Assembly (NCBI GenBank): GCA_004369045.1
Contig: ML213507.1
Span: 104,906 to 168,905 of the forward strand
Direction of reading: 5' to 3'
From: Heliocybe sulcata
Taxonomy: Eukaryota > Basidiomycota > Agaricomycetes > Gloeophyllales > Gloeophyllaceae
DNA: 64,000 nucleotides
Numbering within the stretch: position 1 is the stretch's first letter; each line of letters begins with the position of its first letter. The notes below the pieces were generated by a model. It had not been told where the DNA came from. It did no database searches and was given only the letters and a program-made list of their open reading frames with translations. Shown here piece by piece: positions 46,966 through 58,600 of the stretch. The position numbers were made by a program, and so were the translations under genes.

Positions 46966-49810
46966 TCATCTCTTCCTTTTGTCTCCCGGTTCCTCATATT
47001 CGGACCCTTCTGACTCTGACGCGGTAGCCTCTCTGACTGAAGCTTCTTCGGATATGTCTTCCTGGTTAGTTTCTTGGATCGGATCCATTGTTGACATGGA
47101 ATCTACGGCATGCCGCGAAGACGAAGCTTCGCCCGCTGGTTCCGGATGCCCGCGCTCAAGTGATTTGTGTTGACGACCAGTTGGCCAGTTCATGGCGTCT
47201 CCTATCCATCCGGGCAGCACTTCAATGACTACTTCACATTGGAGGAGGGTGCGCTTCTCTGGCTATAGGGTCAGTTCCGGGTTTTACATCTTATCATAAT
47301 ACGCTTACTCGGTCTGCTCTCCCTCGCGCTTTGGAGGTTCCCTAATACCTGTGGCGCACGCGAAATGAAGTCCAATTTTACTCGGTTGTGAGCTGTATGC
47401 GATTTAGTTGTATTTAACTTAATCATAATAGTGAGCATGCTTACAGCGACTAGGAATTGGTCCTTTGACTGCAGAGGTACCTCCTAGTAGCAGTCTCTGA
47501 TGTGAGATTAACCTTTCCCACTGAATAACGGCCTGCGCTCGTTCGTCTTCATCTTGATCGTCGTAGTCCAACAGCACTTCCATATCAGATGCGCGCCGTT
47601 TGACTCGAACATTAGTCGCCAAGCTGTCCGGATTCCAGTCATAGACATATGTTGGGCTGAACTTGTTAAGGTAGTCCATGAACTTCCCTCCCAGTCATAT
47701 CATGTAACCCGGGTAGCGATCACTGCCGACCATATGGCCATCTGTCATCATGCTGATAGGGTGTAGCGGGTCGGCAACATAGTCGTCGAGTTCATGACGC
47801 CATGCCTCTGGCGGAAGAGCTTGAACACCTAAGTCGATAGCAGTCCTCTTCTCGATAGGCGGTGGGAATAGCGATATCCTGCTCTTCATGATGTTGGCCA
47901 TGTCAGCTCGATGGTATAGGACTGCCGTGACAGAGTAGACATTGTCGGGAATTCGTGTCGCGGTAGGCGGCGCTGTTGACGGGGCACGTCCATGAAGGCG
48001 AAGTCCTGAGAAAGCGATCGAGCGGTATCTCTTCATCTCGATAAAGACCCCGAATTCTAGTAGGAAGAAGAAGGCTGGCGTGTAGTCGTAAGGGGGGTCG
48101 GTTAATACTATCATCGTGGTGAAAGAACCCAAGTCGTCGTTGGCGTCTGGGTGCGCATCTCCTGCACGACCCAAATCCTCCGTCAGGCTGTTCGGGTTGC
48201 GACATAAGACGGGTCTGGAGACGTTCATCTGGAAACCAGTCCAGTAGTTTCGGTTATTGGAGTGGCCAAGCGGAGGTACGTTCTTGGCGCGACCTATACT
48301 CTCTATCAAGTCGGTTCTAGACTTAGGTGCCAGACGCATTGCTGCCCCGCCGTACTCGGTAGCGGTCTATAGCTTATTAGTTTACTATTCATCCATAGGA
48401 TTGTTAGACGTACCTGAAGGAGTTCGACATGCATGTCTTCGATCGGATCAATATCCGGGCGGTGTTTCATGGTGCGTGTGGGATGTGCCAGGGAGCGCGG
48501 TCCTTCCAACGTATAACCCATAGAATAACATCTCTTGCCTTGTTTGTTGCCGGGGTTCAACGCGACATGCCAGAGGACGTGTTCCAGTGCTATTCCTCTA
48601 ATAGGGTCAGTAGAGCTTTCAGGAGGATTGCCTGTACGCTCTTCAACTGGACCCAGAACACGCTCAACTATGTCGTCCAACCTGCGTCCAAGCGTGTCAT
48701 CGGAAAGTAGACAGTTGACATGTAGGAAGTGGTGATCGGAGACCCAGCCTTGAAGGTCATCGTTGAATGGGGACCGATTGTGTCCATCATCGCTGGCAGA
48801 GTCCACGACTCGGATGAAGAGTCCGTCTCTGACTTGCAATTCGAGATGGCCTAAGTCGGTTACTTCAGCGACTGTTCGTAATCCAGTCGGTATGGTATGC
48901 TCCGCGCATTTCAGTAACCTGTATAACTATATGAAGCCAGTATACCGCTTTGGAACGAGATGGACGTACTTGGCTTTGACCACTTCATCTGATACCTCCA
49001 TCAGTAACACTACGGCGGTTCCCCAGGGCCATAATGGGTGTACGCATCCCATATCCTTCCTGTAGATCTGGTAGCATTCTCCCAACTTAGTTGTAAGATG
49101 TTGCGGACCTCGTTGGAGGTGTGCGGCTCCACGGGTACGCATACTCTGCCGCTATTCTGACAGGTTCAGTAAGTCCACAATCGCATAACCAATATATGGA
49201 TCTGTTGAACGTACTTGAGCTAATAAATTGTTGGGGACGTAGACGCCGGTGGTAGGGTACCAGTGAACGGGGTGGTGGAAGAGCAGCGGTTGGCGTAGAA
49301 GGTAGACGGTGAGTGGACCCGAGGTGCTGTTTCAGCTCGAGCCGCCCGTCCCGGATGCGTTGCGAGTTCCTGGGCTAGATTACACTTGGTGGGTGGCGGA
49401 AGGAGCTTCCGGCAGACCGGCATTGGCAGCTACTGAATCGGATGGGGGATGCCTTTACAACGGGTGTCATGCGGATAACGACGGTCCTAGTTGAAATATA
49501 ATCTAGACTTACTCGCGCAACGATCGCTATGCGGACTGACATAGTTGAAGGTATACGTCCAGACTCGTTGGGTCGATTGAATTAGTATCAGTGAAATATT
49601 TGGCCATAAAGGATAAAGACGGAATGGTACCTTCAGCCACAGGTTGCGTATTACTGCATACGCAGTGGTATTGTGACCGGGCGGTCTCCAACGAACCTCC
49701 TGAGTGTCAGTCAAGCGTCAGACGATTGTCGGATAATAGTTTTCACTTACAACCTAGGTACCCGGGCGATATCTGAATATCCGTCTATTCGAAGAGCGGT
49801 ACAATTCCAT
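46966..49810 (-). pseudogene. TET/JBP-like 2-oxoglutarate/Fe(II) dioxygenase gene in Helitron
   Basis: Multi-exon minus-strand gene; ATG at 49810 (MELYRSS), stop at 46968-46966 after a basic DKRKR tail. Exons between 49500 and 48840 are only partly resolved. The main open stretch (48339-47695) carries a double-stranded beta-helix pattern: GDAHPDANDDLGSFTTMIVL with HxD (His 48153, Asp 48147), then FFLLEFGVFIEM, FSGLRLHG with the distal His (47994), and a VTAVLYHRAD strand. Spacing and hydrophobic pattern match fungal TET/JBP proteins, which oxidise 5-methylcytosine; this is from memory of the family and needs a profile search. Other 2OG-Fe(II) oxygenase families are the alternative. One in-frame TGA (47697-47695) replaces a likely CGA after the core domain, so a product truncated at its C-terminal region would keep the core. 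Confidence 0.55.
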
Positions 49811-50271
49811 TGCTCCCTAGACGGCTTTCCTACGCAGTTGTATGTTGTATCGTACTTCTTAACGCTTCAGTATATGATTGGCTGCTTGACTTGTATGGCG
49901 CACTAGAAGTTGATACGCGTCGCGCGCTAGTGTCGGGAGTTACCGAAAGACCGGTTCCAGCGGCTGAGCGCCAATCTATTTCTGGAATGTGATGATTTTC
50001 CGACAGGATGGTATCCGGCAGTTATGGCCTATTCCTTGGGCGCTTCGGTTTGCTCTCATTATTATAGGTCCATGTACTGATCTCGTACGGTAAACAAACT
50101 ATTTCTAAAGTTCATTGGTATCCCAGAGCGCAGCTGCACGATAGACGTCAAGCAAAACTGGGGACTAAAGGATGATCAATGGATATTATTAGTTCTGGGC
50201 GCTTGCGCTGGGCGCTTTGATAGCCAGGGGCCCGGTGATGCCCGAGCAGGCTGGAATCTCACGTGGCATCT

Positions 50272-50324
50272 ATGATGCATTTGCAGGTTGGATTTCTGCA
50301 AAATCCAACCTGCAAATGCGTCAT
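50272..50324. repeat. Long hairpin, 24-nt arms and 5-nt loop
   Basis: Arms 50272-50295 and 50301-50324 pair with one mismatch around the loop CTGCA. It lies between the 3' end of the 50508-51678 gene and the start of the TET/JBP-like gene. The outer part CTATGATGCATTTGCAG also occurs at about 63951 in the second Helitron. It could be a promoter element, a transcript end or a small nested palindrome. Confidence 0.7.
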
Positions 50325-50507
50325 AGTCTTGGCCGGCAACCGGATCGATGGCTAGACCCTAGCTATGATTGGTTGGATAGCAAGCGCCCGGGTAGTATGA
50401 GTTTCCCATCAGTGTGCCCGGTTTATCTTATCTTCGAATATATTTTGATGCTCATTTCTGCGCGTTTAAATCTATCTTTAGACAGTATTCTACTCGTCCA
50501 TCCTGCT

Positions 50508-51678
50508 TCAAAGTTCCTGCTCGATGCTCAACTGGGCTAAGCATTTGCGTGTCTCGCTTTCCGCATCTACGTCTTCGCGACTGCTTCGCTTGATCTTTGC
50601 CGCTTGCTGATTCTTGGGCTTGTATGACATCTTTGCCGTCATCATGGACTGCTTTCAGTCAGCGTTACTCTCGATTAAGCAAGCATATACTTGGACTCAC
50701 ATTGGCGTAGCTGCTATTGACAAGAGTCAACTCCCGGAGGACCAGACCCATCCGGTAGTGTCCATCTTGAGGAATGGCGATGAAGCCCACATCCGCTTCA
50801 ACAATGTCTCCAATTCGAAACATCGCCGGGTTGGCCTTTATGCACCTTGCGGAGGTGAGATTTTGCAGTTCAGCGGAACTAATAATAATACTCACTTTTC
50901 ATTGCCGGTCTCCGTGGTCTGGTAATACCCTACGGTATTGTCTGCGGTGTGGATCCAGCCGTCGTCGATTAACTTGGTGAGTATTCCTTTCGGGTCTACT
51001 TGCGCATTAAATGGTATACTAGATGAAGAATTTACCGACTTCTTCTGCGTAAAATATTGGCTTGATATGTCGAGCGCCACATGTTCTTGAAATTCGGATG
51101 CCAACCAATCATGCATAACGCCATCTTTAAACATGCGCGACATGTGTTGGTGGATGATATTCAACCCAGATATTACGTCCTTCCAAGAAAGGCAAGAAAA
51201 CCCTGTTAATTGGACATATTGTTGAAGGTACTGCTTCTTGTAGGGTTGTCGAAGGCTGAGATCTGCGTTAGTTTGCGTCCAGTTTCTTTCAGTGTGCTTA
51301 CTATAAATTCTCCAACTGTGGCGGTAGGTCTTTCCCGCATAATACTCCAACAATCCTCATGTTCACTTCTTGAAGTGTGCCGTCTTCCTCCGGGTGGAAG
51401 GTCAGGATGCGTACTTTGGGATTGATGGGATTAGTAGGCAATGCCATGCCTACTCGGACGCGATCCGGCTTGTATACATAGGTCAGTAATATCTGATAGG
51501 CAAGACGGATTGGACGTACGCTGATCGCTACTGAAGTCAGTGATTTCCATTTACCATCTTTGTCAGCGACCAGATGTGCGACCCGGTCGTCTATCACTTT
51601 CTCTGTAGTCTGTTAAGGTACTGCATGGTCCGATGTTTCGAAATACTTACTGGCGCCTTCAATGTCGTAGTTTTCCAT
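50508..51678 (-). CDS. Helitron cargo gene, intact 325-aa protein of unknown function
   Basis: Five exons (51678-51651, 51602-51302, 51255-50896, 50845-50701, 50651-50508) with good splice signals and agreeing phases; no stop or frameshift inside. The protein has a mixed alpha/beta N-terminal half (VRVGMALPTNPINPKVRILT), a helical middle (LSWKDVISGLNIIHQHMSRM) and a beta-rich segment FRIGDIVEADVGFIAIP with YRMGLVLREL. A Lys/Arg-rich tail (KIKRSSREDVDAE) may be a nuclear signal. I recall similar motifs in uncharacterised basidiomycete proteins but no function. It is divergent from the gene at 52716, with about 1 kb between them. It is the only cargo gene without a disabling change, which hints at selection or recent capture. 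Confidence 0.65.
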
Positions 51679-52715
51679 GGGATTGACGGTGAGTGAGCTT
51701 ATGTTGAGAGGTAGGCGGGACTTGCGCTATATTGTATTCCTCGCAACATTCCACAAATTAATGCACCCTCTGTAGCCTGCGACGTGAACACTCGGCTCTT
51801 CATTCTAGCAACCCATCATACATTGATGGATCCGAATATGAAATTAAAGCTCGGGTGATTGTCCCCCGGGTGTTAGCACAAATTCGGCGGACTGGTCAAA
51901 TCATATGACTCCTTTCTTTAGGATAAGCACTGCCCTGGTATTTTCTGGCATTTATAGACTCTTTTCCATGATGTGCCTGCTGGAAGTTGAGAGCTACCGC
52001 ACCTGTGCTCTTTGTGCTGTGATTATTCGCATCCTTCAGACCCACTGGAACTTGGATTCGGTTAAGTCATCATGTTTGATGGCTCTATGTAGTTCCGGAT
52101 TGTATGTCAGAATATTCGTGTAATTTACCTTGGCGCCCGCACCATGAGGGCTACTGGATGGTATAAAGGAATTTTCCGCGTCCGCATCCTTCGGGCTCTG
52201 GCTTGGCTACTGTACGCCTTGCCCAATGAGAAAAAATAGATTTTATTTATTTGATCCTAAACCGCCCGCTCGGAGACTTCGCTCTTTGCCTGGAAGGCAG
52301 ATGAGTCTGAATTCTGTGATGAGAACCGCATGCCAACATCGGGATTCGATCCGGAGCATGCTGTGCCATAATACCCGCTGCTTCATTTATACCGAGGTAT
52401 CCTCAGTTTACGTCTGTACCCTCTCTCATCGTGTATGGACAGCGTCTCCTCTCCGTCCTCTGCTCTCTCCTCACCGACCAGGTACTACATCTGGTTCACG
52501 AATGTTATATTTTTCTAATATTATTTATTCAGAAAATCTACTCGAGTTCCTATTCCCAACAGGCGTATTGGTACGTGAGTCGCTCTACTCTTATAATCAT
52601 CAGTTGTATATTGACAAATATTATTTTTAGCCCAGTTCAATTGACGCTTGCCCTACAGTAGGTCATCGCCATACTGCTCACACTCCATGTTAATTGTATA
52701 AACAGAGAGAATATT
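51679..52715. other. Divergent intergenic region inside the Helitron
   Basis: About 1 kb between two divergent cargo genes. Only short unsupported frames are seen. It probably holds both promoters. Confidence 0.4.
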
Positions 52716-55363
52716 ATGGCTAGAGGCTCCAAGACTCATAGTGTTCCAGATGAGGAAGAAGCTGGCACATCCAATAGGTGAGTTCTGATTGAAGTCTTCA
52801 TTTGCGTTTCTGATTTCCGCATCCACATTCGCAGTTCGAAACCTAACCGTCCCACCGCCAGGAAGGTATCAGGCGTTCGCAAAAGTCCTGTGAAAACAAA
52901 GTGCGTATTTAAAATACTTTTGTTTTCGCCGTGATTTTTTAATTGGCGTAATAGGTCAACCAAGGTCAAGGCGACTCCAGTTCTTGATGCCAATGATGGG
53001 TCGCCCACAGCATTAATTATGGAAGGAGAATCTATGCCTAAGGACCGGTAAGTTGTGTGTTTTCATCTGATAACTTAATGATGACTTCTTTTTTCATGGT
53101 GTATAACTTTCAGGGAAGACGATCTGATCCGCCGTAAAGATGCAGACGCCGGATCTGATGCCGAACTTGTGGACCTTACCGCAGATGACGTGTAAGGGTT
53201 TATCTGATTACTGCTCCTGGCAATGTTTAATTTGGTTTGTCGTACAGTGAATTTCCTACTGTATCGGAGTTGATCGCTGAAGGTGCGAAGAAGGAATTGC
53301 ATCCTTCTGAAGCGGTTACTGTCTTGCCTAGTAAAATGTACGCCTTTATTAATTATTTTCTACACCGCTAACAGCATCATTATAGTAGGGTCAAGGGAAA
53401 CAAGCGGAAGATACCCGACTCTGACAGTGAGGTCGAGATTATACCGGAGACGCCCGTTCGCCCTAGGTTCGTGTTTTGCTATTAATTGGCTAATAATAAA
53501 CAACCTAATTACATCTGAAGGGCTAAGGGGAAGCCTCGGCCACAGGCTAAAGTTAATGAATAAACTACCACCCCCTCGCCAAAAAAGTGAGTCAACCGGG
53601 CGTCAATATTTATTCATTTCACTAACAAAAATTTCAGATCTACACCAAAATGGCAAAAGAAGGAAGCCCCTACTCCTGCCTTTGTGCGGAAGACAGTCAA
53701 GAAGTCTCCAGAGACTGACGTTGACTCTGCTCCAGAAGTGGTAAGTGGAGGCGAGAGCGACCAAGAGGGAGGAGGTTCGGACGGTGGAGATGTGGAGGGA
53801 CGGGTAGATTCGGGCGAGGAGGAGAAGAGTGAGGTGGATAGTACTGATAATGAGGGAGAGGACAGTGATACTCCTCGCGTCTTGTAAGTCTCATCTCATT
53901 TTACTTGTTACGTTATTACTCACTTCTATCAGAGCCAAGAATAACAGGTACGTGCCGCGTTATTGGCCCTCTTCCAGTATCGCTCAGCCTGGCTTCATGT
54001 TGGGAAGCGTCTTCAGTGATGATGAAGGACCAGAGGAATCAGATATTCCGAAAAAGAAGTACGTGAGTGTTTATATCTGAGAACCGCATATCCTAATTCT
54101 TCACCAGGGAGCGCCCATCCCCTTCACCCGAAGTATCTGGGTATGTTGTCTTTATATTAAATCTAAATCAATTAATAAAGATCACCAGGCCTGATCCCAC
54201 TCTCGCCGATGAACTCAAAGATCCGGGCCTGGAGGATACGTACGCCAATCTACCTCATTTGAATCAGTGAGTTTAATTTGTTTTTAATATTCTGATATGA
54301 TACTAATAATGTTTGTCTTAGCTGCGTTGAGATGAGACCCTATGGGTCTTTCCGCGGTCGTGAAACCGGCCAGACTATGTATGGCAGCTTTAAGGCCCAC
54401 TTCAAATGTGAGGCGAGACCCCCGTGTCTCCCTTCCGCCAAATGCCCTGGGCCGTGTTCACATATTGTTGACGCGCTCAAGTAAGTATTTAGATATTTTA
54501 TTAAGCGTATTCCTCTAATATTGCCTAGATCTATCAAGAATGCTATCACCTTCCAGGAGAAGGACAATCTCGTCAATCTCTCCCGCATCTCCCCTGGCGT
54601 GCTTCACGTCTTAGGTACTGGGGAGTATATCGCGCGGGAGAATTTCTCTGACCCTGTGATTTGCACGTCGGTTATGGCCGTTACTGAAAGTTACCTGCAC
54701 AAACCGGTTGTGCGTGGTAAGGTGATGTTGAAGTATATTTCTGGCGTGTTCCTTACTGTCGAGTGGGAGAGGTTTTGCACAGTGGTGGGGATGGTTTATA
54801 ACCAGACTGACCATATTGTGGGCCGCTTGAATGGCAATGCTATTCAAATTGGTACCAATGCTATCCCGACATCTACGCCGTCCGGTACGCCACATTATAT
54901 ATTATGTATAATATTTCTAATTAATTTGTTTTTTTGCTTGTATAGATAATACAACCATCGATTCTAGTGTGGCTGCTTTATGCAGCCCCAGGAAGAACAA
55001 GTCGGTCAAGTCCTTTGCTAGCCAAGGCAGCACGTCTCAAGCAACACCTTCCAAGAATTTGACGGCCGATGATCATGGTACGTTTCATGCCTATCACAAT
55101 TACTCAAATTATTAACATTATTTATAGTCCCGGTTTATGATGCCCGTTTGGTCAGCATCGATCGCCCTGTCAATTGGCAGAAGTTCATAGACAAAGTGGG
55201 CACTATATTACCTTCTTATAACAGGGAGATACGTCCTGGGTCCATTGCTCTTGCAGGTTATACTGTAAACCGGTGGACGCCTAAGTCTGATGGTTCAGCT
55301 TTGGATCCGGTCGTGACTTTGAATCTGCGATGGGTGGTGTTGTTGTATAGTCCTCCTCTGTAG
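52716..55363 (+). pseudogene. Helitron cargo gene, disordered N terminus and unknown C domain
   Basis: About 13-15 small exons with consistent phases at every junction checked up to 53500. Start MARGSKTHSV at 52716, stop 55361-55363. The N-terminal third is charged and disordered, with SDSEVEIIPETP and a long acidic Glu/Asp/Gly tract (about 53740-53880). The C-terminal part is ordered: CEARPPCLPSAKCPGPCSHI (Cys-rich), VLHVLGTGEYIARENF, VMAVTESYLHKP and EWERFCTVVGMVYNQ. I recognise no named domain but recall similar C-terminal sequences among uncharacterised agaricomycete proteins. One in-frame TAA (53561-53563) interrupts a spliced frame; an unseen alternative junction might avoid it. Confidence 0.5.
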
Positions 55364-55665
55364 GCAGTAGTGTTAGTGCCTACAAAATGTCAATTGCATC
55401 TGGTTCTCATTATGGGCATAAGTAAGGGCAGGCATGGAAAGCTACCCTATCAACATCATTCAAGTCCTGAATCACGTCATCTTTATTTCCAAAAATGGTA
55501 ATCATCCCTGAATCTGAATGTTAGACAAATGATGCGGTTAATAGACGGCCGGTGCTGTGCTACTGTAAAGAAGGTGCCTAATGTGGACATATTATGTAAT
55601 GGCATCATAACCTTCCGCAGCTTTCTCTCAACGCTCTCTTTCTCTCCACCGCTCGAGTCTCAGTC
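55364..55665. other. Short intergenic stretch upstream of the Rep-helicase
   Basis: No coding region. A promoter for the Rep-helicase gene is expected here. Confidence 0.35.
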
Positions 55666-58600
55666 ATGCTTAGCCTATCGCTTACACTCCAGCTTGTATT
55701 CAAGCATCTATCAGGCTTGTCCTGGCTCTTCCAAGAGTACATATATTACAGGTCCTTAGGGACCTGGGACCAGTGGTCTATGTATATTACTGGACTGTTC
55801 CTGGTCTTAATGTCAGTCTACGTGATCAGATTTGTAAAAAAGAGCGTCAGCTTCAAACTCCTTTTGGTATTGGCTGTGGTTATTGGTGCTTTATTCATTG
55901 TAAGGGCTTTCCCGTATACAGAACAGCACAATAGCAGAGTTGTTAATTGTATTGAAGGCGTACACTCCTCATACAGTTTGAGTTGTTTCAAAACTCCCGA
56001 TACAGTTATAGATACCCCAGAAATAATTTGTACTGTCCCTGCTTTTCATACTATCGTGCATGACAGGGAAAAAGAGTATATTCAGGAGAGATCCTCTGAC
56101 TGGTCTACACTTCTGGATGGTCCGATTGAGAATATTATTATAGACTCATCTCTATGGGCTTGGAGATTGAGTAGTACACCGCATCCTGGGATTCTGGCCG
56201 AAATAGTTTATTTAAGTATAGTAAAATTTCACACTGCCAAATATACTTTCAAAGGCTTGCAATTAAAAATCATGTATAGAATTTTACGGCACACCTACCA
56301 GCATTTTCGCAACCTTGCTGCAAATATAGCCATTATCTTATTAAATTCAAAAACAATCTCTATTTTTGCGCATCATTATTATAAGTTGTATCTGCAATTC
56401 TGGAAGAGTTGCACTTGTCTTTCATATTCCAAAGAATTAAACAAAATCCAAAAAGGAGGCGGTGGAAGAGAGGGTCCTAAGGCCATGTATCATATTAAGG
56501 AAATTATGAAATATCCTATTCATGTTCCAGAAAATTCCCACGCTACAATATACATGAATAACCCTCACACCCACTTTCGATTCCTGGATTACTGTCTTTG
56601 GGATGAAGCTACCTACACTTATCGGGACAGAACTGATGTAATATTTACTGAACTTCCTCTGGCGAAACTGGCCGATAACATTTCAGCACCTAAACTACGA
56701 GAAATCGGAGATCTTCATGGCATGAGTATTGGAGCAAGGTGGTCGGTTGGTGAGATTAGAGATACTATACAGCATCATGTATGCCAAAGATGTCCCACGT
56801 ATCATACTGTTTTGACACCCTTTATACCCGGCAGACGTTCTCAATATTTTTTAAAGTTGTCTCAAAATAATATTAGTGAGAATTCGCATCTGTGGAGTTT
56901 GTCAGGGAAAAATACTCAAATACATCCTATAGATATTACTCATTCCAGGTCTGCAAAGTTGTTCCCACCAAAACCTGCTTCATCATTCAAATTGCAGCGA
57001 ATAATGCATGATTTTAGTAAAAGTCAAACACGTGATTTAATTGAACAAACAGGATGTGCGGTCTGTGGAGTACTTTGCCCTAGAAGTTCAATGTATGATC
57101 TTGAAAATTACCGAAAATTCCTACATTTATTGGTGATTAATGACAAACAGGTGACTAGAGTAGAACGTCTCGATGCGGAAGCTGAGATAAAATCTGAAGC
57201 AGGCCCAGTGCTTGCACCTGACTGCAATTGTATATGCCAGGATTGTCAAATATCCTTGAGTACTGGTGTCGCACCTGTGCATGCTCTGGCCAATGGACTA
57301 TGGTTAGGAAAGGTTCCCACGGTTCTGCAGGGACTGACATTAGCTGAAAAGATGATGATAGCGAGAGTAAGACACAATAGATGTGTGGTTCGAGTTGCTT
57401 CTGGTGGCGTTAAAATGAGAGCCAATGCCATCATGTTCGCAAATCCCACTCCTAAAATTTACCAAACTTTGCCCCCTCCCCGCACTGAATTAGAAGAAGT
57501 TTTGGCTTTTATCTATACTGGACCGGTTCAACCTACTGATGAGGACTTCAAGAGAACCCCTTTGTTGGTCAGTCACAAGAAGGTTAGCGCAGCCCTGGAA
57601 TGGCTAAAACTGAACCATACTGACTATAAGGATTTGGACATATCATACGAAAACTTGAAAGGTTATAAAGACAATGCAACGCCTGTGGTAGTGAGCTATC
57701 ATCCTCAAACTTCTTCAAAGGAAGAACTGGGTAAAAGTTTGAATCATGATGGTGAAGAAGAGGGTACGGAAACTGGACCGTGTTCATTGGTGGTACATGG
57801 AGTGACCGGATCTCAGTTGAACACAAAGAGTATTAAGGCGTTGAAAGCAATTGCTGTAAAACATTTGATGTCTGCGGGAAAGGTCATGGCAATCGGCCAT
57901 GCTGAGCACCCGGAGTCCATATACAACAATCCAAGATTATACCCTCAAATGTTCCCATGGCTGTTTCCTTATGGTTTAGGAGGGTTGAGTAATACTAATG
58001 GTTGGAAAAGACTGCCTGAAAGCCTCCACAAGCGTCAGCTGCTCATGTATTATGACAAAAGGTTCCAAATGGATCAATACTTTCCTATAATTGCCTTCAA
58101 TCAAGAGCAAATAAAATCTAGCACTACCGGAGGATTCCTCTTAGCCGATAAGAACTCGTTTGAAGATGTGACCGAACGGCTACTATCAATAAATACTACA
58201 ACATTATCCACCCTAGCAGCACGGTTGGCTAAAGGTGAAAATGTAACTCCATCAAATAAATATGAAGAAGATTGTTTCCAATTACTCAAGGATTTGGACC
58301 ACATTGGAGGCCATGTTGAAGGGTCTCTAACAAGTAAAAAATATATGCGGAATGAAATATGGTCACTAATTGCCTATAAAGGTGCACCCTCCTGGTTCAT
58401 TACATTTGCACCGGCAGACGTGCAGCATCCTATTGCATTATATTACGCATCCACAGGACAGACATTTCAACCTGATCTTCTTCCAAAAGATGAGAGGATC
58501 AAATTGATAGCCACAAATCCGGTAGCTGGTGCTAGATTCTTTGACATGATGGTGAAACTTTTCATCCGTCATGTCCTTGGAGTACACTCCGATCATGATG

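Noticed and set aside
54340-54895. Minus-strand ORFs opposite the C-terminal exons of the 52716 gene
   Set aside because: The plus strand has consistent exons with splice signals; the minus frames have no support.
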